Below, in pieces: positions 1 through 8,067 of a stretch of DNA of 64,000 nt (position 1 is the first letter of the stretch; the number at the start of each line of letters is the position of its first letter). The stretch is from NCBI GenBank assembly GCA_958295845.1, contig OY282376.1:757022-821021 (forward strand). Reading direction: 5' to 3'. The notes beneath the pieces are model-generated. The model did no database searches. It was not told the DNA's origin and saw nothing but the letters and a program-made list of their open reading frames with translations. This stretch comes from Caldilineaceae bacterium. Its GTDB lineage: Bacteria; Chloroflexota; Anaerolineae; Caldilineales; Caldilineaceae. The position numbers and the translations under genes are program-made.

Positions 1-222
1 ACTACTCTTGTCAATAGGGACAACGATTTCTGCCAATAATTGCCGCATGCACTTGGAAGCAGCCTTACGAAAGTCCCGTCTGACAACAGGACCTTCTAGC
101 CTGGTTACGAAAAAGAATCTTGATCGTAAGGCTCGCGTTTGCGCAGCAATTGAAGAGCCCCCAAAACGGGTCTCCATTTAGAGCGCACAACAGCCGTGAA
201 CTTGAGGACCAGCGGGTGGCCC

Positions 223-258
223 AAAAAAGAAGCGCCGCAGCCAGGACGGCCGCGGCGC
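223..258 (-). terminator. Rho-independent terminator of the sigma/anti-sigma operon
   Basis: Read on the minus strand, a 7-bp GC-only stem (232-238 with 252-258) is followed by a T-rich run (complement of 223-230). It lies about 25 bases beyond the stop codon of the anti-sigma candidate. The position and strand fit termination of the two-gene operon. Confidence 0.6.
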
Positions 259-283
259 AATCTGTGCCCTTGGAGTTACAACC

Positions 284-697
284 CTATCGCCCCCCAACCG
301 GCGAGATCAGCTGGTCGTTCGAACGATGGCTGCGCCGCCACAGGATCGTCGCCAGAACGCCAATCAACAGCGGCACAGTCGCTGCCAAAGACCAGCGCCA
401 CGAGATACCGCCCTCCTGACGCGCCGGCAGAACCGTCTCGTTAGCCACACGCCGCCGGTGCTCCGCCAGCAAGGCCTCCTTCAGCCGCGCCCGGAACTCA
501 GGCGACGGCCGCACGAAGGGGAAAAGCCTGCCCAGGAAACTCACCATCTGGGCGAACTGCGCCTCCTCCTCTTCTGTCCACTCGTCCCCCGTTGCTTCAG
601 ATTCCGTATCGCTGCGCGGTGCCTGCCGAAAGGGCATGACCCGCACCACGTCGGTTCTGAACTGCTCCCACCTATTCAGTATGTTAGCGCTTCCCAT
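284..697 (-). CDS. Putative membrane anti-sigma factor
   Basis: A 137-residue protein with an acidic, soluble N-terminal part (a run of Glu near residues 38-42), a middle segment with a PEFRARLKEALL motif, and one hydrophobic segment near the C-terminus (about residues 107-125) followed by Arg/His-rich residues. The ATG at 697 was chosen because its frame continues the sigma gene with a 14-base overlap; a longer open frame to 823 lies inside the sigma gene. Overlap with an ECF-type sigma gene and the single membrane span suggest an anti-sigma factor that holds the sigma factor at the membrane. I see no zinc-finger HxxxCxxC motif, so the assignment rests on context and topology, not on a recognised domain. 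Confidence 0.5.
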   Translation of the reverse strand: MGSANILNRWEQFRTDVVRVMPFRQAPRSDTESEATGDEWTEEEEAQFAQMVSFLGRLFPFVRPSPEFRARLKEALLAEHRRRVANETVLPARQEGGISWRWSLAATVPLLIGVLATILWRRSHRSNDQLISPVGGR

Positions 698-1382
698 CGG
701 ATGCCTTCTTTCCCTTTTGTTCGCCAACGGATGGCGACCCTTCTGCCTCACCGTCCTCGAACTGTTCGCCCAGATCCTTGCGCAATGCCGCCAGCGTGCG
801 GAAATAAAGTGACTTGATCGCACCCTCGCTCTTCTGCATCAGCTCGCCGATCTCAATGTTCGTCAGTTGGTCTCCGAACTTGTGAAAGAGAAGCAGGCGC
901 CGCTCCTCGGGCAACCTCTCTATCGCCGCCCACAGAGCATCTTCCCCTTCCCGGCGCTCTACCGTCGCCTCCGGCTCTTTCCGCCCTTCCGCCCGGAAGA
1001 CCATCCCGTCAATCGGGACGAACGTCCGCCGCCCCTGATCGCGATGCCAGTTGGCCACCAGATTGTGAGCAATGCGGAAAAGCCATGCGCCAAACGGCAG
1101 CCCCCTGTCCTCGTAGCGGTCCAGCCGGTCCAGCGCCCGGTAAAAGATACGCGCCGTCAGGTCCTCCGCATCCTCGACATTCTGCACCCGGCTGTACACA
1201 TACGAGTAGACACGATCAACGTACCGCTCATACAGTTCGCCGAACGCCTGCGAATCCTTCTTCGCCCGCGCCACCAGCGCCGATTCGATCGCCCGTTCGT
1301 CCTCCTGCGGATCAGCCGTAGTCCCGCCGGGCCGGCTCCCGTTGGCGCTCTTTTCTGCTTCGCTCGGAGCGTTTCCGTTCAT
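684..1382 (-). CDS. RNA polymerase sigma factor, sigma-70/ECF family
   Basis: A 232-residue protein with the layout of a group 4 (ECF-like) sigma factor. A region 2 segment spans about residues 45-110 (aromatic-rich YVDRVYSYVYSRV, then DAEDLTARIFYRAL and WLFRIAHNLVANWHRD). A region 4 helix-turn-helix follows at about 145-205 (LPEERRLLLFHKF, ltnieIGELMQKSEGAIKSL). Both DNA-contacting regions are present, so it should direct RNA polymerase to its own promoters. The C-terminal 30 residues are a low-complexity Glu/Gly/Lys tail. The next gene overlaps it by 14 bases and looks like its anti-sigma partner. The signal it answers to cannot be read from this sequence. Confidence 0.85.
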   Translation of the reverse strand: MNGNAPSEAEKSANGSRPGGTTADPQEDERAIESALVARAKKDSQAFGELYERYVDRVYSYVYSRVQNVEDAEDLTARIFYRALDRLDRYEDRGLPFGAWLFRIAHNLVANWHRDQGRRTFVPIDGMVFRAEGRKEPEATVERREGEDALWAAIERLPEERRLLLFHKFGDQLTNIEIGELMQKSEGAIKSLYFRTLAALRKDLGEQFEDGEAEGSPSVGEQKGKKASDGKR

Positions 1383-1660
1383 AACCTATAACACGCTGTC
1401 GTTGAAATCGTTGCGGAGTGTTGCCTGCAGAGGGCCTGCCCGCCGTCAGATCCAAGTCGATCGTCCCCACCAGCGGACGAATCAATCGCCCTCCATGCGC
1501 GCTAAAGCCAAAGTGGCGCCGCGCCCCACCATTATAGAGAGTCAAACGGCCCGCCGCCAAACCGGGCAAACTTCCCTCTCCCTTCTCACGCGAAAGCGAG
1601 CACAGAGCCCTCCCACTCCCCAATCCACTTCAAACCCACTCCCAATCAACCGCCGCAGCC

Positions 1661-1696
1661 CTATCCACTAACCACTGACCACCGACCACTGCAGTT
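1661..1696 (+). repeat. TGACCACT/CTGCAGTT intergenic repeat, copy 1
   Basis: Tandem degenerate ACCACTGACCACT units ending in CTGCAGTT. This is one member of a dispersed family in this window (others near 1841, 24886, 30562, 36001, 39771, 43788, 47776 and 56272), all on the + strand. It directly abuts the 135-bp repeat that follows. Confidence 0.7.
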
Positions 1697-1829
1697 GGGC
1701 GTTCGGGCCTTCGGCCCTCCCTTGTGCAGGGGCTGCGCCCCCGCAACGCCCCGCCCTTGCTAGCCACCCTGTTCATTCTTCCCCAGCAAAATGTCTAGCC
1801 AACAGTGTCTCCTCCCCCTCTGCCGTCTC
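1695..1829 (+). repeat. 135-bp structured dispersed repeat, copy A
   Basis: Nearly identical over 135 bases to 16663-16797, in the same orientation. It contains two GC hairpins (GGGCC-TTC-GGCCC, and a GGGGC/GCCCC stem) followed by a less structured CTAGC-containing tail. No open reading frame is shared. It sits in a gene-free spacer, next to a TGACCACT-type repeat in both copies. Confidence 0.8.
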
Positions 1830-1840
1830 AACCCAGCGAC

Positions 1841-1862
1841 AACTAAGCACTGACCACTGCCG
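1841..1862 (+). repeat. TGACCACT repeat, copy 2
   Basis: A short copy (GCACTGACCACTGCCG) just downstream of the 135-bp repeat, in the same orientation as all the others. Confidence 0.5.
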
Positions 1863-1913
1863 TCCCATGCGAGATATGCCGCGCCGTCACGCAAAGAATA
1901 CCCAATACCCCAT

Positions 1914-2034
1914 TGGTGTTCTTCGCGCCCCTCCGCGTAACTTCGCGGACCAAAGAAAAGGTGTTCTCCGTGCCCCTCCGTGGTTCAAAAAAAGGTGTTC
2001 TTCGTACCCCTCCGCGTAACTTCGCGGATCGATC
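1914..2034 (+). repeat. Degenerate tandem repeat (CCGCGTAACTTCGCGG / GGTGTTCT units)
   Basis: Three successive units of about 40 bases alternate a GGTGTTCTxCGT element with CCCCTCCGCGTAACTTCGCGGA. A decayed set in the opposite orientation is present at about 47571-47672. Similar CACGGAG/AACACC repeats are common between genes of many environmental bacteria. Open frames crossing this stretch are products of the repeat and are not called as genes. Confidence 0.65.
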
Positions 2035-2051
2035 AGTTACCTTTAACATAA

Positions 2052-2402
2052 GATTCAAGCAGGAAACATCCCCAACAGGCCGCGGCCGTCCGAACCCAGC
2101 TCGACGCCTTTAATGCCTTGCGCTGGTGGGAGCCCCTACTGGGCGCGTGGGAACGGGTCCCCGCAATCGTCTTCCATGTCGGCGCAACGCTGCTCGTACT
2201 GCTGGGCCTCCTGCGCCGCGACAGACGGCTCCTGCTGGCCGCAATGCTCCTCCATATCGGCTTCAATGCGATCGCTGTCGTGATGCTCCATTTCACCGGT
2301 ATTCTCTTGACCGAGCTGGCGATTACGCTCGCCGCGCTGCTGCCCCTTTGGCTGGTCTTCCGTCTCCGCAAACCGCTCGCGGCGGCCGCCCCGAGCGGTT
2401 GA
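2052..2402 (+). pseudogene. Remnant of a YhfC-like membrane protease (C-terminal part)
   Basis: The frame is open from 2052 and starts with no credible initiation site. It encodes about 116 residues: a QQAAAVRTQLDAFNAL segment, then three hydrophobic stretches with VPAIVFHVGATLL and LLHIGFNAIAVVM. This resembles the C-terminal half of YhfC-family intramembrane proteases, whose last helices carry such FH and LLH motifs. The N-terminal helices with the proposed catalytic Glu are missing and a repeat block lies where they should be, so I read it as a truncated gene. A small expressed protein starting at TTG 2118 cannot be excluded. Confidence 0.45.
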
Positions 2403-2418
2403 TCCATGGTCCGAAAGT

Positions 2419-2447
2419 TTGGCCTGCAATTTCCGCTATGCTATATT
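2419..2447 (+). promoter_or_regulatory. Candidate sigma-70-type promoter for dnaN
   Basis: TTGGCC at 2419-2424 and TATATT at 2442-2447 are separated by exactly 17 bases. The predicted transcript start near 2454 would leave an untranslated leader of about 84 bases before dnaN. Confidence 0.5.
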
Positions 2448-2537
2448 TGATCAACGCCCCACCGCTTCGCGACGTGAACGCGAAGCAACGGAAAACACAA
2501 CACATTTGGAACAATTTCCTGGAGGACGGGAGACAAA

Positions 2538-3752
2538 ATGCGCGTAAGCTGCTTTCAGGAGAATCTGTCGAAGGGTCTGTCAATCGTCGGTCGCGCGGTA
2601 TCGTCCCGCAGTACACTGCCGGTGCTCGGCAACATCCTGCTCGAGGCAAAGGATGACAAGCTGCGCCTGGCCGCCACCAATCTGGAGATCGGTGTTAACT
2701 GCTGGATCGGCGCCCGCATAGAGGATGAAGGCGCCATCACCGTACCGGCGCGCCTGCTGACTGAGTTCGTCAACAGTCTCCCGCCCGAAAAGATCGAGAT
2801 GGAGCTGTCCGTTCGCACCCAAACACTCCATCTGCGCTGCGGCAACTTCGACGTCAACATCAAAGGCATCGACGCGCAGGAGTTTCCCGTAATTCCCACC
2901 GTCGATAACGGCGACGGACCCGAAGAGACCGCCGAAGCCCTCGAAGGCCGCACCATCGCGCTCGAAACCGCCGGACTGACCAAGATGATCGATCAGGTCG
3001 TCTTCGCTGCCGCCACCGACGAGAGCCGCCCCACCTTGACCGGTGTCGAAGTTACCTTTGCCAAAGAGCGCCTCTCACTGGCCGCTACCGACGGCTACCG
3101 GCTTAGCGTGCGCAGCATCGAAGTCGACGAGGCCTTCACCGACGACCTGGCGGTCGTCGTGCCGGCACGCCATCTGAGCGAGTTGGGCCGCATCATCGTC
3201 GACGCCGAAGACGAACGGCCAGTCCAGGTCACCGTCACCCAGGCCCGCAATCAGATTCTCTTCCGTGTTTGGGGCAAAGGCGGCGAGACCCGCGGCGCCT
3301 ACCACCAGGTCGATCTCGTCAGCCAGCTGATCGCCGACCGCTTCCCCGACTACCGGGCCATCATTCCCAAGAGCCACAATACCCGCACAGTCGTCGGCAC
3401 CGACGCATTCCTCCAGGCCGTGCGCGTGGCCCAACTCTTCGCCCGCGACAACGCCAACATCGTCCGCATCAAGATCGAGCCCAACGGCGACACAGGCGTC
3501 GGCAACCTCCATCTCACCGCCAGCAGCGCAGAGATGGGCAACAGCAAGAATGAGTTGGATGCAATGGTGGAAGGAGACGATCTGGAGATCGACTTCGACG
3601 TTCGCTATCTGATCGCAGTGCTAAGCCAGATCGACGAGGAGCAGGTCGTCCTCGAGACCACCCAGTCCAACCGCCCCGGCACCATCCGCCCCCTCGGCCT
3701 CGGCGACGAAGAGTTCCTCCACGTCGTCATGCCCATGCACCCGCCTCGCTGA
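2538..3752 (+). CDS. dnaN: DNA polymerase III beta subunit (sliding clamp)
   Basis: A 404-residue homologue of the ring-shaped processivity clamp that tethers the replicative polymerase to DNA. The N-terminus has the family pattern MRVSCFQENLSKGLSIVGRAVSSRSTLPVL, split here by reading order. The middle domain has PTLTGVEVTF and LAATDGYRLSVR, and the C-terminus ends in the expected FLHVVMPM pattern that closes domain III. The length slightly exceeds the usual 365-380; the extra residues lie in acidic loops such as NGDGPEETAEALEGR. GGAGG at 2520-2524 precedes the ATG by about 13 bases. No dnaA, recF or gyrase gene is adjacent, so this is not a classical oriC neighbourhood. Confidence 0.96.
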   Translation: MRVSCFQENLSKGLSIVGRAVSSRSTLPVLGNILLEAKDDKLRLAATNLEIGVNCWIGARIEDEGAITVPARLLTEFVNSLPPEKIEMELSVRTQTLHLRCGNFDVNIKGIDAQEFPVIPTVDNGDGPEETAEALEGRTIALETAGLTKMIDQVVFAAATDESRPTLTGVEVTFAKERLSLAATDGYRLSVRSIEVDEAFTDDLAVVVPARHLSELGRIIVDAEDERPVQVTVTQARNQILFRVWGKGGETRGAYHQVDLVSQLIADRFPDYRAIIPKSHNTRTVVGTDAFLQAVRVAQLFARDNANIVRIKIEPNGDTGVGNLHLTASSAEMGNSKNELDAMVEGDDLEIDFDVRYLIAVLSQIDEEQVVLETTQSNRPGTIRPLGLGDEEFLHVVMPMHPPR

Positions 3753-3831
3753 TCCAGCCAAAAGCGAGGTGATACATAATTGGAGTCACAGTCAACCCGC
3801 CCTCCGGCTCCTCTTCGATGAAAAATTTGGT

Positions 3832-4128
3832 TCACTCGCGAGACGAGTGGGCCACCACCATGTCCAGTTTTTGGGATAGACGGTCCTCAGCGGTCTCCAG
3901 GTCGTACTGATTTTGCAACCCCATCCAGAACTCTGCCGAGTTTCCAAAATAACGTGAGAATAAGAGGGCCGTCTCGGCCGTGATGGAGCGCTGCGCTCGG
4001 ACAATACCATGGATCCGTCGCGTATCGACACCGATCGACTTGGCCAGCCGAGACGGTGTGATGTCTAGCGGGAGGAGGAACTCCTGATAGAGTATTTCTC
4101 CTGGGTGAATGGGAGGGAGCCTGCTCAT
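3832..4128 (-). CDS. higA: HigA/VapI-family antitoxin-like HTH protein
   Basis: A 98-residue protein starting MSRLPPIHPGEILYQEFL, the signature start of HigA-type addiction-module antidotes. It is followed by a Cro-like helix-turn-helix (ITPSRLAKSIGVDTRRIHGIVRAQRSIT) and the family C-terminus (LLFSRYFGNSAEFWMGLQNQYDLE). In known modules it neutralises the HigB mRNA interferase and represses its own operon. The ATG at 4128 is chosen because the conserved start lies there; the longer upstream frame is the antisense of the next gene. I find no HigB-like gene on either side, so this copy is orphaned or regulates something else. Confidence 0.85.
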   Translation of the reverse strand: MSRLPPIHPGEILYQEFLLPLDITPSRLAKSIGVDTRRIHGIVRAQRSITAETALLFSRYFGNSAEFWMGLQNQYDLETAEDRLSQKLDMVVAHSSRE

Positions 4129-4151
4129 CGTCACTGCGCCGCGGCTACCAC

Positions 4152-5033
4152 CTACTGATACCCGCCAATACCCAACAACTCCTGCGTCGCTGGATCGGCA
4201 CCTTCGATCACCCCATCCAACAGCCCGTTCTCCGGCCTGTTGGCAAACGGCGAACTGCGCATCCACGTCGGCCCGTAGCTCAGAATCAGCACGCGGCGTT
4301 TTTTGCCTTCCTCGCCCGTCGGCATGGCGCGATGCCACAAATTGCCGTGCAGCATCACGCAGGATCCCGCCGGCGCACGCAGCTCCCGCTGTCCCGCCAG
4401 ATTGCCATGCTCCTCTAGGGGCAGCTCCTCGCCATCATGCAGATGCGTACCCGGCACCACTGCCAGCAGCCCGTTGGCGTCGTTCAACTCGTCCAGATAG
4501 ATCAGACAGTCCAGCTTGTGCGGAACCGCGAAAAAGGGCGGGACCGGCTCTGTCATGCCCGGTTGATGGTGATGCCAGCGCGTGAACTGGACCGGCTGGC
4601 CCGGATAGCTGATGCGCGCCGCCAGCTGGCGAATGCGCACAAAGGGGCCGAGCACCGCACGCGCCAATGACAGCAGCGGATCAAAGTTAATCAACATGTG
4701 GAAGTCCGCATGCTTGTCAAACAAGTGCCGCGGGATCCAATCCCTGCCCCGCAAGCGGCTCCCATCTGCTTCTTCAAACTCCGCCTCTTCTACCTCGTCC
4801 AGCGCCCGGCGCAGCATCTCCAACGGCTCGCCCTCAATCAACGCCTCCCGTACCAGGTAGCCGTCTCTCGCAAACGCCTCGATCTCAGCCTGCGAAGCCC
4901 AGACATCGAAACTCCGTTCACTCTCCTGGCCCTCGTTATTAACCAGTATGTGATAAGAGATGGTGTGATGCGTGTAGGAGTCGTACTTAACCCGCATCTG
5001 GTCCTGTAAGCTGGTCATAACGCTTGATCCCAT
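4152..5033 (-). CDS. Phytanoyl-CoA dioxygenase (PhyH)-family protein with altered metal motif
   Basis: A 293-residue member of the Fe(II)/2-oxoglutarate oxygenase PhyH family. The core is recognisable: FARDGYLVREALI near residue 55, YLDELNDANGLLAVVPGTHLHDG at about 179-201, and LHGNLWHRA at 228-236, giving a distal His (H234) and a downstream Arg for 2-oxoglutarate. At the proximal site, where the family has HxD, the sequence reads W153-H154-H155-H156-Q157-P, so the aspartate ligand is absent. The protein may be a halogenase-like variant, use another ligand, or be inactive. The start at 5033 (or 5018) is uncertain; the first in-frame codon upstream lies in intergenic sequence. The substrate is unknown. 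Confidence 0.8.
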   Translation of the reverse strand: MGSSVMTSLQDQMRVKYDSYTHHTISYHILVNNEGQESERSFDVWASQAEIEAFARDGYLVREALIEGEPLEMLRRALDEVEEAEFEEADGSRLRGRDWIPRHLFDKHADFHMLINFDPLLSLARAVLGPFVRIRQLAARISYPGQPVQFTRWHHHQPGMTEPVPPFFAVPHKLDCLIYLDELNDANGLLAVVPGTHLHDGEELPLEEHGNLAGQRELRAPAGSCVMLHGNLWHRAMPTGEEGKKRRVLILSYGPTWMRSSPFANRPENGLLDGVIEGADPATQELLGIGGYQ

Positions 5034-5109
5034 CTTTCTTGGTTTTTTGTCGTATATCGTGAAGTTAGCAGAACCGGAGAGGAAACCGAATACCTTCCAT
5101 CTGCCTCTG

Positions 5110-6162
5110 CTAACTCGCCTTCTCCAGACGCGGCCCATCCGGCGTGTCGTGTACCTGCCAGCCCAGCGCTGCGATTTCGTCCCGCAGCGCGTCGGCTTGG
5201 GTCCAGTCGCGTGCCGCGCGCGCGGCCTGCCGCTGTTCCGACAGTGCCAGTACCGGCTGAGGAGTCGGCTCCTCCACCGGCCGTTCAGCCGCGTCTCGCG
5301 CCGCGCAGGCTCGCTCCCAAATCTCCCCCGGGATGCCGTCCTGCGGCGTCGGCGGCAGACGCCAGTCCCCCAGCGCCGAAGCCGAGAAGCGCGCCCCGCT
5401 CCCGAACACCTGCTCTCCCTCTGAAGACAGCACCGTCGCGCCGCCCTGGCCCACCAGCTCGCACTCTCCCGTCGCCGGCTCGATCACCACCCCGGTATTC
5501 TCGTCAATGCCCAATACCGTTATCCCTCGCGGCAACAACGCCATCAACTCGTCAAAACGCGGCTGCCCCATATAACAGTGGCTGGTATCCAGCTCGTCTC
5601 CGCCGTCGTTGTTATTCCAATGGGGAATGACACTCAGTCGCAGGCCAAAATCGCTGAAAAAGGCCAGCCCCTCGATCCAATGGAGGTCCTGGCCCACCTT
5701 GTAAATCTCATAGACCGGCAGCGTGTACCGGCCAGACGCTACCGTTGTCGCGCTCGAAAAACAGATCGCCCCGCCCAGCCGTTGCCGCGCCCGCAACGCA
5801 TGCCAGGCATAGCTGTCCCGCAGCTGGCGCACAGTGTACGAAGGGCTGCCCGGCCCCATGAACAGATAGCTGCTCTCAAATATCGGACCTGCCAGTTCAG
5901 GGTCGTCGGGATCGAACGCCGTGCCCCGCTTGCGCGCCGGCACAATCGAAACCTGGGGTGAATAATTGCGCAGATGACGTTCCAGGTACGCGCCCACCTT
6001 CCCAGCCACCGCAGGGGAATTCAGCTCAAAACCGGCCGGCGTCTCCAGTATGGCAACCTGGACCGGCGCCGGCAGTTGCCGCATCACCCGCTCATGAATC
6101 CGGTAGGCCCCCGGTGCTGTCTCCCCAGAGCCAAAGAGAGCTATCGGGCCAAATTCACTCAT
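5110..6162 (-). CDS. Peptidase S51/cyanophycinase-like protein with a CysRS-like C-terminal tail
   Basis: A 350-residue protein. Residues 1 to about 260 look like the class I glutamine-amidotransferase-like fold of peptidase S51/cyanophycinase. They have an N-terminal IALFGSGETAPG strand-loop, FMGPGSPSYT near 101-110, and a nucleophile-elbow candidate GGAICFSSATTVASG at about 130-144, where Ser136 or Ser137 would replace the GxSAGA serine. The last 45 residues (LSEQRQAARAARDWTQADALRDEIAALGW, then a DTPDGPR motif) match the small C-terminal tail normally found on cysteinyl-tRNA synthetase. That combination is unusual. The enzyme may hydrolyse a peptide or isopeptide; no substrate can be named. 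It lies upstream of the PhyH gene on the same strand, separated by 76 bases. Confidence 0.7.
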   Translation of the reverse strand: MSEFGPIALFGSGETAPGAYRIHERVMRQLPAPVQVAILETPAGFELNSPAVAGKVGAYLERHLRNYSPQVSIVPARKRGTAFDPDDPELAGPIFESSYLFMGPGSPSYTVRQLRDSYAWHALRARQRLGGAICFSSATTVASGRYTLPVYEIYKVGQDLHWIEGLAFFSDFGLRLSVIPHWNNNDGGDELDTSHCYMGQPRFDELMALLPRGITVLGIDENTGVVIEPATGECELVGQGGATVLSSEGEQVFGSGARFSASALGDWRLPPTPQDGIPGEIWERACAARDAAERPVEEPTPQPVLALSEQRQAARAARDWTQADALRDEIAALGWQVHDTPDGPRLEKAS

Positions 6163-6386
6163 CGTATCCCCCTATCCACCCAGCTTTTTTACCCGTCTCT
6201 GACCGCCATTCGAATAGCTGGCGACGGGCAGGAAGCATCGACAATGGCACGCAAACTCCGCACAACGCCAAGGCCTTTCGCCGTGTTACCCCCATTGGTA
6301 TCTCTCCAGGCGCGTCTCTGATGTGCTATACTGTTGCGGCAGTTCTGTGGGCGTAAACGCAGCTACCGGGACCGTGTCGCTCCTGT

Positions 6387-8003
6387 ATGAAAACCTTTGT
6401 CTTCCGGATGCTCGTCTTCACGGCGGGCGCAGTCACCCTCGGGGTTGAGTTCAGCGCCGCCCGTCTGCTGGAACCCTGGTTCGGAAACAGCCAGATCGTC
6501 TGGGCCGCCTTGATCGGTCTGATCCTGTCTTACCTGGCAATTGGAGCTTGGCTGGGCGGGAAACTGGCCGACCGCTTCCCCAGCCTCGGCGCGCTGCTGA
6601 CACTGGTCACCATCGCTGGTCTGGGCGTTGCACTCACGCCGGCCATCAGTCCGCCCATTCTGCGCCTGGCAGCTGTGGGGCTCAATGACTATCTTCCCGG
6701 TCTGCTCGCTGGCTCGCTGCTTGTCGTCCTGCTGCTCTTCAGCCTGCCTGTGATCCTGTTGGGGGCGGTTAGCCCGTGGGCTGTGCGCTTGGCGGTAACC
6801 GACCTGCACCAGACCGGGCGCGTGGCCGGACGCCTCTACGCCATCGGCACCTGCGGCAGCATCATCGGTACATTTCTGCCCGTCCTCTGGCTGATCCCCG
6901 CCTACGGGACCCGCTGGAGCTTCTACCTGCTGGCCCTCTGGCTCCTCGCCGTCACCCTGCTGGCAGCCCTCCTCCACGGCCGCAGCAGACGCATCCACGG
7001 CATGACGCTGCTTGCGCTCGGCGCAACACTGGCCCTGGCTCTCATCGACCCCGGTAGCGTGCGCGCCCACTGGGACAGCCAGGATGACAGCCCAATTCTA
7101 TACGAAGACGAATCTCTATACAACTACATTCTGGTTCGGGCATGGGGCAGCGAGCGCCACCTTCACCTCAACGAAGGCGTCGGTCTCCACAGCGTCTACC
7201 ATCCTGACAGCCTTCTCAGCAGAGGCATCTGGGACTATTTCCTGCTGGCGCCGCTCTTCCGCCCCAACCCTACACTCGAACCCCATGAGCGCATCCTTGT
7301 GATCGGGCTCGCCGCCGGAACCGCGCCAAATCTCTACACCAATATCTACGGCCCGCTCGAGATCGTCGGCGTCGAACTGGATCCGCAGATCATCGAGGTG
7401 GGGCAACGCTACTTTGACATGACCCAACCCAATCTGACAGCGGTGGCGGCAGACGGTCGCCGCTGGCTCCAGGACCAGCCCGAAGACGAACGCTTCGATA
7501 TCCTCCTCGTAGACGCCTACCGGCCGCCCTATATCCCCTTCCACCTCACAACCGTTGAGTTCTTCCAACTGGCGCGCAACCATATGAGCGAGCAAGGCGT
7601 CCTGATGATCAACGTCGGCCGTTCACCGACCGATTTTGCGCTTGTTGATGCCCTTGCCGCCACCTTGGCCGCCGTCTTCCCTTCCGTGCTTATCATCGAC
7701 GAACCGGGGCCGCCCGACGACCTCGGCAACTCCCTCGTCGTCGCCGCCAACAATCCAGTGACCCGGGAACTGTTCGCCGCAAATGCCGCTGCCATACCCG
7801 CTACAATCCCGCGTCAGTTCCGTCAGTTCGCGCTGGAGGTGGCCGGCTGCGCCAGCCAGTCCCAGTGCGATCCCAACCTGTCCCGCGTGCGCGCGGCCTA
7901 TCCTTCCGCAGACACGCCAGTTCTCACCGACGACCGCGCGCCCGTCGAACGACTCGTGCATGGCATAATCTGGAGTTTTCTCCGCAGCAGAACAGAACCG
8001 TAG
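6387..8003 (+). CDS. MFS-like membrane domain fused to spermidine synthase-like domain
   Basis: A 538-residue fusion. Residues 1 to about 220 hold about seven membrane spans and begin FTAGAVTLGVEFSAARLLEPWFGNS, typical of fused-MFS/spermidine synthase proteins. Residues from about 225 form a Rossmann-type aminopropyltransferase/methyltransferase domain. It has a nucleotide-binding loop VIGLAAGTAPNLYTNIYG (about residues 302-320), the acidic VGVELDPQIIEVG strand end, and LLVDAYRPPYIPFHLTT. The usual GGGDG loop is altered to GLAAGTA. These proteins are thought to make polyamine-like compounds at the membrane, but the true substrate is unproven. No polyamine genes flank it. Confidence 0.85.
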   Translation: MKTFVFRMLVFTAGAVTLGVEFSAARLLEPWFGNSQIVWAALIGLILSYLAIGAWLGGKLADRFPSLGALLTLVTIAGLGVALTPAISPPILRLAAVGLNDYLPGLLAGSLLVVLLLFSLPVILLGAVSPWAVRLAVTDLHQTGRVAGRLYAIGTCGSIIGTFLPVLWLIPAYGTRWSFYLLALWLLAVTLLAALLHGRSRRIHGMTLLALGATLALALIDPGSVRAHWDSQDDSPILYEDESLYNYILVRAWGSERHLHLNEGVGLHSVYHPDSLLSRGIWDYFLLAPLFRPNPTLEPHERILVIGLAAGTAPNLYTNIYGPLEIVGVELDPQIIEVGQRYFDMTQPNLTAVAADGRRWLQDQPEDERFDILLVDAYRPPYIPFHLTTVEFFQLARNHMSEQGVLMINVGRSPTDFALVDALAATLAAVFPSVLIIDEPGPPDDLGNSLVVAANNPVTRELFAANAAAIPATIPRQFRQFALEVAGCASQSQCDPNLSRVRAAYPSADTPVLTDDRAPVERLVHGIIWSFLRSRTEP

Positions 8004-8067
8004 CAACCGACACACGCTTTAGAGCAACGATTAACTGCCGCTGTCCGTATCCAGAGAGCAACACACT

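Noticed and set aside
120..817. Plus-strand open frames antisense to the sigma/anti-sigma genes
   Set aside because: They are Arg/Pro-rich shadows without ribosome binding sites and lie opposite well-supported genes.
1661..1696. Could the TGACCACT arrays be a CRISPR array?
   Set aside because: Units are 8-10 bases, contiguous and without spacers, and no cas gene is present; they are simple degenerate tandem units.
2400..3800. Chromosomal origin next to dnaN
   Set aside because: No dnaA, recF or gyrB neighbour and no DnaA-box cluster noticed; dnaN alone does not mark an origin.
3752..4338. A HigB toxin partner for the HigA-like gene
   Set aside because: The only other frames here are antisense or out-of-frame shadows of HigA and the PhyH gene; none resembles HigB/RelE.
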